DNA of 64,000 bases, taken from the NCBI GenBank assembly GCA_026874595.1, contig CM049322.1, positions 50,753,340 to 50,817,339 of the forward strand, read 5' to 3'. The notes beneath the pieces are model-generated. The model saw only the letters and a program-made list of their open reading frames with translations. It was not told the DNA's origin and did not search any database. Below, piece by piece: positions 58,001-64,000 of this stretch (positions are counted from its first letter, which is position 1; each line of letters starts with the position of its first letter). The translations under genes were made by a program, and so were the position numbers. The stretch is from Sipunculus nudus. Its lineage: Eukaryota; Annelida; Sipuncula; Golfingiida; Sipunculidae.

Positions 58001-61000
58001 CATGAATTCTCACATGTGGCTTTTTTTATGACCGACTGCCGTTCCTGAGCTGACGTCATTCCGAATATTCATGAGGCACGAAACCGATCATTGCCGAACG
58101 CGGACAGGGTAAAACCAAGCATCTAAGAGCTCTTATTAGATGTGGTTTTAATTACTTTTAACCGGTAGTAACGACTACACACAGAGCCAAAAGTTACAAA
58201 AACATTCATTTACGGGATATTATGATCAAATTGCGGTTTTATTTACGCTGGTCATGTCCTTTAAAATAAATGAAAATGATAAACTGACATTGAACTGGCA
58301 TTATTAAAATTCCATGTGCAGACATACGGGTCAGGAGAAAAGGTTTAACATATGCCGTTCGGCGCTTTTTTAAGAAATATTCTTATATATAAATCTAAGT
58401 TTTGCACGCAATAAAAAAAAATTTAAAAAAAGTCGCTTTTTTTTAAATAACACGGGTGAAAAAACATGTTATTTTTCTTACCGTTTCATATTTTTATAGT
58501 ATTTACAATTTATATTCGATTTTCTTAAACTACAAAGAACAATATTTCTATACAGCGAAGAAATATATTGATCAAGCACTTGATGACATAGTTGTGAGAA
58601 GAAAGAACGGACAGGCCACGGGAGGTCTGATTGAAGCTATCATTTCAGGATCCGATATATCTAACAAGGAGCTCTATGCTTTGATGTTAGACCTCATGGG
58701 TGCTTCCGTCGACACGGTTTGTATGTTACTGCTGGGATATCTGTTGATTCATCTAAGAATAAAACATGACATTTGTAATGTGGCTTTTTCTTGGTATTGT
58801 CATCAAGTTGGCATATAGGAAGCCTTATAGTTTCCAGGATACAATTTATTAAAACTATATAATTTTATGAAACAATTCCAGTTTCTACACGATGTATTAC
58901 ATCACTATATTTAAATTTTAATTTACGGACTGATATTTACACTAAACATAATAACTATAATAGCCAGAGGAGTATACGGACTAGTCGTTGAGAGGCAAGG
59001 CGCATGTTCCAAGCTACTTTTAGTCATATTTTTACGTGCTGACTTTATGCACGAATAGCGATACGCCGGCAATATTCTTAAACATTGAACAAAGCATCCC
59101 GAAATGTCAGACTAGAGAGGTATTTAAACAAATAAATTTCATTATTAAAAATTATAAATTTCAAGTTATTTGATTAAAGAACTGATTATGAAAAAGTGTC
59201 ACAGTCGATATTTTAAAAGAATCAACTTTAAAACAATCTGAACTTGCATGTCAAAAAGGATTTTCGATCAAGATACACGTTTGAACAATATCATTTCCCG
59301 GACGCTTATCAATCAATGCAACCTAATAGCATGATACGAAAACTTTATCGTAATTTAATTGACATTTTATCCGACATGTCGAGTTTTCATGTAGTATTGA
59401 TTTGACACAGAGGGCTGACATGAAGTATCAACATTTAACCAAAAAGCGCTTGACTTGTTAACGAAAGGTAGTGTGTTCGCCTCCGGTTATGACCTCTGTC
59501 TGCGCTTAGCCAAAGTGTTTTCACAAAGGTGCCCTCTCTCGACCCAATATTTAATGGATAGTGGTCACGGGTGGCAGGCAAATGTAGAACGAATTAACTT
59601 CTATCGCCTGGTATGGCTGATTGGGTTGTATGGTCCCAAGGGAGCGGAGCCGAGCAACGCTACAAGAATGAACCGGCCCGAAAGACCAGGAAGGCAAAGT
59701 GTAAAGTTAGATGAGACTGACGTCGTCGTGATATTAGATTGTAAATCCATACCTTAATCTTTACACCCTTATTTCTTATATAGGTCATCTGATACGTTTC
59801 TATATGATGTTAACATTAACAACACTCCTGATCAAAATAGGCGAGAAAGGATTATGAAATGGAAATCAGTAGGCTATTATCCGACTATCACCGGATATGT
59901 GAAATACAAACTTTCACAGCCATATCACATGCTACTCTTTAGAAAACGTTTTGAAAGATTGAAAAGCATGGCGTTATGAAAATCAAATAATTAACTGAGC
60001 AACTGAATACCGGGGTAGACTTAACTCTGAGACCACTGAAAGACCGTATTGTACTATGAACGCGATGACTTAAGACAATGAGCTCAACAGAAATTTACAA
60101 CGATTATACATTGCCAGGAGTGTAAATGCTACGTGTAAATTGTTCATAGACCGGTGGGTAAATCCAATAAAGCCTTAAAGGTGATAACGATAATAATAAT
60201 AATAATCATAATGTGAGGTGAGGTGACTGCAAGATATGTTTGCCAGTTCATATGTTCATATTTCTATGTTTCAGACATCCAGCACTACATGCTTTATGCT
60301 GGATCTATTATCGCGGCATCCTAAAGTTCAAGAAAGACTTTATCAAGAAGTAATATCCGTAAGTTGTAATGAGAAGCTTACATATAAGCACATTCAACAC
60401 ATGCCTTACTTGAAAGCGGCCCTGAAGGAAACTATGAGGTAAGCGCAAATTGATATTACATCGAATACGATCTATGTAAGAAATCAATTATGAACGGAAT
60501 ATATGTTTAAACGCACATGCCGAAATTTAGTTGGGTGTTACCCGAAATAGGTTTTCTTTAGGTAATCTATATCTACTGGAAAACTAAAACAAGTAGAAAA
60601 ATAGAATTTTGTTTGTATCTGCTATTGGCAAAACTAGGACACCTTGCAAAAAACGATTAGTACTAGTAAACATAAGATAAATGAGAGACAGTAAAAATGC
60701 ACCATACCATACCTAGTATATTCCTTACAGATGTCTATGTGCGTTTGTGTTTGGTGATACGTCGACATCAGTGCTCCAAGAACCTCATTTTTATCATAGA
60801 TTTATTTGATCTTATATTGATTTTTCACAGGATGTATCCCTTGGTGATCAATATACCGCGTATCTTGAAAGAGGAAGTAGTACTGAGTGGCTATAAGATA
60901 CCTGCAGACGTAAGTCGTTCGAAGAAAGTTCTGGGGACATTACTTATGTTTAAAACCAAAACTGAAATATTTAAAATGTATGTCCATTCATATTAATTTA

Positions 61001-62200
61001 CAAAAAGTTTAATGCGTTTTCTGGCTTTTCTTGCAGACAGCCATTTATGCGATGATCTACAATAACGGACGTGATCCTTTGTTGTTTCCAAATCCAGAAG
61101 AGTTCCGACCAGATCGATGGCTACGCAGTCAGACGAACCGCGATTTTATCGATCCGTACTCCAGCTTTCCTTTTGGTTTTGGAAAAAGGGCATGTGTCGG
61201 TAAGGAGACGTGTGGGTCACTGAGCGTGTGCCATGAAGAAAATCTTGTCTTTTAATAAATGACGACAAGGAGGAAAATGAATATTAAAGCAAGAGTCACT
61301 TAGCTTTCATGCGAGGAAAAGAATACGTATCGATCAAGGGTCAACAGAAAACAGGATGTGCCAGGAAGGAATTATTAATGAAAGCATGCGGCTTTTTAAT
61401 AAAGAGTTCAGAAATTTTATTAGATCTACCCTCAGTACAGACATTGCAGTCAAAGTTTCTATACACTATCGCCTTACGACCCACCTTGAATGTACTTTTT
61501 ATACTGGTAATCATTCCGCTGCGAGTCTTGTTATTTGGATGGTTGTCATGCCAGAATTTACTGTATGTTATCACATTTCCAGGTCGCCGTATAGCAGAGC
61601 TAGAGATGTATCTACTCACGGCGTCGGTGAGTTGACGTTTGTGTGTGTAAATTTAACCATTCGATAACTTTCCATTTTATCTTAAATTTCAGTGTAAGCC
61701 AAATACAGTGGGGTAAAAAAATTAAAACCTCTGTCAATTGTTTTCAGGTTCTCTAATGCTGAACTCCTTCCTGTGCTGATCTTATCTAATCCATGTTAAC
61801 AATAGACTACCGCAGGCTCCTCGGAAAATTGGAATGATTTTAATGGGCACAGTGATTGTTAACTACCAAAATTATAATAAATTGTATAATTGTGGAGGGT
61901 TAGCAGTAGATATGTAAGCATGACTATAAATTTACAAAAAACTCCCGGAATAGTGATTTACTTTCACATCTTAGAACATGTGGCAAGTTAGAAAAAGACC
62001 TCTAACCCATGGAATGGACAAAATGTAGCGGAATCGAATATCTATTTCCCGCTTAAAGTGTTCTGAATGTTTCTTTTAAATTTTAGATCTTGCGGCGATT
62101 TCGTCTTGTATCGAACACAAAAGAGCCAATACATGCGGTAACGAGGCTTGTGCTACGCCATAAACATAATCCCCGGATCCAGTTTATCGACAGACCATAA
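38953..62200 (+). CDS. Mitochondrial-clan cytochrome P450, paralogue 2 (9 exons)
   Basis: Tandem paralogue of the gene at 22396, with identical exon lengths and phases. Exons: 38953-39323, 53493-53683, 53950-54153, 58556-58716, 60275-60438, 60831-60909, 61037-61199, 61583-61626, 62087-62200; 496 aa, no frameshift or stop seen. N-terminus MAARARLARLSLTRYFTTNV looks like a mitochondrial presequence. I-helix ASVDTT (Ser in the usual Gly position), E361-T-M-R364, FRPDRW and heme loop PFGFGKRACVGRR with Cys443 are present. I count 20 differences from paralogue 1 in the 123 residues of exon 1, clustered at the presequence and at residues 110-117 (GDFMSWEI against VEAIAWDM), a place where substrate contacts could differ. 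Introns 1 (14.2 kb) and 3 (4.4 kb) are swollen by mobile elements. An in-frame GTG nine bases upstream is not a likely start. Confidence 0.92.
39340..39408. repeat. (GA)n(CAGA)n microsatellite after P450-2 exon 1
   Basis: GA tract followed by a run of CAGA units, at the same intron position as the GA tract of paralogue 1. Confidence 0.95.
39641..39880. repeat. 120-bp tandem direct repeat in P450-2 intron 1
   Basis: Two units beginning GTATGGTTCTCAGGCACTTT at 39642 and 39762 each contain CACTTGGGGCGGGCGGTATT. A third, diverged unit at about 43463-43563 is interrupted by the outer transposon and resumes at 51530. Confidence 0.85.
40220..42610. other. 2.4-kb insertion in P450-2 intron 1, origin unclear
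   Basis: Absent from the paralogous intron, where the sequence runs directly from GTTGATCTGAACA to GTCAGGGACAGG. It holds TA tracts (40743-40785, 41390-41492), a G run at 40289-40304 and no coding region I can support. I could not see terminal repeats. Confidence 0.55.
45521..45585. repeat. (TA)n array at left edge of the inner element
   Basis: TA dinucleotide tract immediately outside the left inverted-repeat arm. The matching tract is at 50801-50857 on the right. Confidence 0.95.
45590..50790. mobile_element. Inner DNA transposon with long inverted-repeat arms
   Basis: The left arm (about 45590-45900) reads AAAAAAATTGCAACAAAA, then AAAAAAAGTCTCCC, then GGGGTGAGATTACATAATTT and CAAGATGGCGGTCGAC. 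The right arm (about 50355-50790) contains the same phrases reverse-complemented in the mirrored order, for example GTCGACCGCCATCTTG at 50580-50595. The arms continue for about 300 bp and bracket the broken ORF at 46090-49990. A (TA)n array borders each side, so insertion into a TA tract is plausible, but exact ends are not resolved. Confidence 0.7.
46090..49990 (-). pseudogene. Transposon-encoded multidomain protein: FEN/XPG-like nuclease plus CXC domain, decayed
   Basis: Colinear fragments of one protein of more than 1000 aa, read downward in coordinate. The N-terminal part is GRPK (about 49910), LGPILDMIVFAADNVDHN, GKGTFHGMG and IITFDQPLFWKASEI, with no domain named confidently. A PIN/FEN-like set follows: VLDGGSLIHR (about 47290), VVFEGY (about 47175), EGDADTE (about 46960), EDTDLLVLL (about 46885) and FTGCDTTSRIFGV (46681-46720), matching the order of acidic residues and the 'GCD..I.GvG' loop of flap endonucleases. 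The C-terminal CNCTAGCTSRRCTCQVYGLP followed by CTSACGQC is a CXC motif. Breaks: frameshifts near 49930, 49354, 48195, 47478 and 46892 and stops at 49013 and 48260, plus more between 46440 and 46780. Not functional here; related copies occur widely in animal genomes (recollection). Confidence 0.65.
50801..50857. repeat. (TA)n array at right edge of the inner element
   Basis: TA tract mirroring the one at 45521-45585. Confidence 0.95.
51530..52110. repeat. Dispersed repeat interrupted by the transposon, continued
   Basis: Continues the repeat seen at 39840-40010: ATGAAAATAACAGA, a G run, TTGACGCGGGC. It is then followed by the CCTGATGACCGGGTCGCATC segment (about 51911) shared with 11273, and by a TA tract at 52050-52093. 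The paralogous intron resumes matching at about 52120. Confidence 0.7.
54430..58540. mobile_element. Large inverted-repeat (foldback-like) element in P450-2 intron 3
   Basis: The paralogous intron is only 268 bp, so about 4.1 kb was inserted. Near the ends, AAAGGAAATGACCAGCG (54527-54543) pairs with CGCTGGTCATGTCCTTT (58246-58262), 16 of 17. TGACGTCAGCTCAGGAAC (about 54713) pairs with GTTCCTGAGCTGACGTCA (about 58042). Long inner arms at 55607-55787 and 57541-57732 are also inverted copies (GGCAACATCAACTT... to ...GCATGCCNTAAAAAA). No protein is recognised inside, so it appears non-autonomous. A second, diverged copy of part of the right arm (GTACTTNGATTTTAGC..CGCGACT) is at 57300-57355. Confidence 0.75.
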
Positions 62201-64000
62201 TATTTACATCCATCAAACTCGAATACATCAATATCTGTTATCCAAGTGTTTCTATGTGACTGTTCCTTTTTTGCTGAATACCCATCTGTCAGTCCATAAC
62301 GTAGAATGAGTGGCTTTTATATGGTTGAAAATTGTTTAACTGGTATATTTAATACAAATATGTATGACATAATATACGTTTTAGATAGTGATAAGTTATT
62401 GTTTGATAACTTTTGTATTAAGATTGGTAATATACATGTTTCTTTAATGTTTGCCTGTGTTTCGTTGTAGCAGTCTGCGTTATTAAAATGACAAGTAGTC
62501 ATTACATGTACTTGTATTGGTTATTTTGGTGCACATCAAAATATTCATACGGGTTCATGTCTGAAATATATGGTGTACATATGAGAAATATAAAAATAAT
62601 ATCTCTCCCTTAAAAGAAAGAGTGCTTCGGTTTTTCCATTTATTATTCAGCAAGGCTCAGATCAAACTAGGTAGCTTTTTTTGCCTGTGGGTCTTAGGCA
62701 AAGTAAATTCAGAATTATTTGTTAAAAATTCACAATAAACAAGCAGCAAATGGGATGGGAAATAATAGAAAGATATATGTATTACTCTGTAACTTCGCCC
62801 TCTGATACTTTAACTTTTACTATTACAGCTAGAATGTCACGGTCTATTAAGGTAACCCTTATAGAAAAACTTTGATAATGTTGTACTATTAACTGCTACT
62901 TTTATTCCATGTCTTTATGAACTACAAATGCATGTAAGTACATATATTTCATTTTATTTGTCTAAAGTTCTAAATATATAAAATTTTATTTGCGAAATTT
63001 TCCAGAATATACGAAATATGTAGGAAAATGATAAACAGCAAAATACTCTGGTTGTGTACTTCTTGACGCCGACTGTGCTATTTTGTCTTTCCTAACTAAT
63101 CCCAAGATGATTTGTTTCGGTCCATGGATTTTGATACTTAATTTTCATCCAGATCTTTGTTCTTTTGGATCATAGGTTATCGTCAGGTAGCAGATATCAG
63201 TCTAACCAGCCTAAGAATTGTATAAATCCATTTGATAAATGCTGTCATGGAATGAGGTAATATGTATAGATACTTAGATATATGTACATATGCCGAGTCT
63301 TCACTGCACGGCAGCTAATAATATTCTAATATTCTTTTGTCGACCACCCTCGGTGTACCACTCCTGTGGATCCTTGGTAGGTGCCATACCCATTGCTGGG
63401 TCATATCATCGAGGAACCTCTGAAAAGCGCACCCGCTTGTGAGTGAAACACGGGTGTTGGGCACCTGATTCCCATTAAGCCTGCAGAGCGCTCGTCCTGG
63501 ATAGTGCCTGTATAATATAACATATATACATGTAAATGTGGTTCTCTTGTCCTTGCTTCTGTATTACTGGTTAAAAAATACAATTTATATGAATTCTCTG
63601 GGTTTTTTTTTGTCATGTTTAAGCGTTTATAGTGTTTACCTCATAATTGTCTACTGATAATCTTAGTTCAATGGGATGATTTACATTTCGTGTTTACGCT
63701 AATCATTACTTCCTATTAAGTGAATCATCATTTGGGGAGAGAACACAGATTTTATCATAGATTTGTTTATTGGTAGATTTCTGAGTGTTTGATTGTATGT
63801 TTTGATAAGTGGAAATATTTCTTTTATTGATCTGTATGTGTTCTCTTCATCTTGGTTTAGGTTCATTTTCTCAAAACTTCTGAATGTTATACATTTGGAA
63901 TATATCATTACATATTATCAACAGGTTTGAATCACGACACAATTTTTTTATATACATGCGTCAGTATAAAGTGATTTACATTCAATTGTGAACTGATTTT
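62201..64000. other. 3' flank of P450 copy 2, no further gene
   Basis: Matches 30225-32050 of copy A with small indels, including the ATTAAA near 62485 that may serve as a poly(A) signal. No other gene is supported. Confidence 0.6.
63340..63500 (-). repeat. SINE body, reverse orientation (copy B)
   Basis: Counterpart of the element at 31312-31520 (CCACCCTCGGTGTACCACTC, then GAGGAACCTCTGAAAAGCGC, then TTAAGCCTGCAGAGCGCTCG), carried by the segmental duplication. Confidence 0.65.

Larger units (their letters stand above)
33640..64000 (+). repeat. Segmental duplication, copy B (P450 unit 2), running off the window
   Basis: Same order as copy A: degraded ORF1 edge, 5' flank, P450 gene, 3' flank with SINE. 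The window's last bases (about 63940-64000) match about 31995-32050 of copy A. Copy B is roughly twice as long because of insertions at 34830-35133, about 40220-42610, about 43040-52110 and about 54430-58540. Confidence 0.9.

Overview
This is a eukaryotic, intron-rich, AT-rich genomic window with no bacterial operon structure. GT-AG introns, long (TA)n arrays, tRNA-derived SINE bodies, non-LTR retrotransposon relics and the 'GTGACCTTGACCTT' type of dispersed repeat suggest a lophotrochozoan, most likely a mollusc (possibly a bivalve). The organism is inferred from repeat style and protein families, not proven.

Three multi-exon genes can be assembled exon by exon with consistent phases. (1) A sigma-class glutathione S-transferase lies on the minus strand (7724-10643, 5 coding exons, 207 aa). 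(2) and (3) Two tandem paralogues of a mitochondrial-clan cytochrome P450 lie on the plus strand (22396-30224 and 38953-62200). Each has 9 coding exons and 496 aa, with exon lengths identical to the base (371, 191, 204, 161, 164, 79, 163, 44 and 114 nt), and both are intact.

The P450s sit in a direct segmental duplication. About 17.97-33.6 kb (copy A) is repeated from about 33.64 kb to beyond the window end (copy B), including 5' flank, gene, 3' flank and a SINE. The left edge falls inside a decayed LINE ORF1 relic. Copy B has since been inflated by insertions. Its intron 1 is 14.2 kb against 2.6 kb in copy A, and its intron 3 is 4.4 kb against 0.27 kb. A small MITE-like element with a target-site duplication has also entered its 5' flank.

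The intron 1 insertion of copy B carries the most unusual content. It is a nested pair of DNA elements. The outer one (43564-51529) has roughly 40-bp terminal inverted repeats beginning CACT(G/T)TGAAAAA. The inner one (about 45590-50790) has long inverted-repeat arms and encodes, on the minus strand, a decayed protein of more than 1000 aa with a FEN/XPG-like (PIN-fold) nuclease signature followed by a C-terminal CXC (tesmin/TSO1-like) cysteine motif. Intron 3 of copy B holds a separate ~3.7-kb inverted-repeat element.

The left 20 kb holds SINE copies, a LINE 3' end whose reverse-transcriptase tail carries an 11-unit in-frame 30-bp minisatellite (about 5168-5500), a MITE at 12.8-13.7 kb, a small palindrome-containing tandem repeat and many simple repeats. 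The remaining space is intergenic sequence in which I see no supported gene. The GST and P450s are all detoxification or oxidative-metabolism families, but nothing in the sequence shows that they act together.
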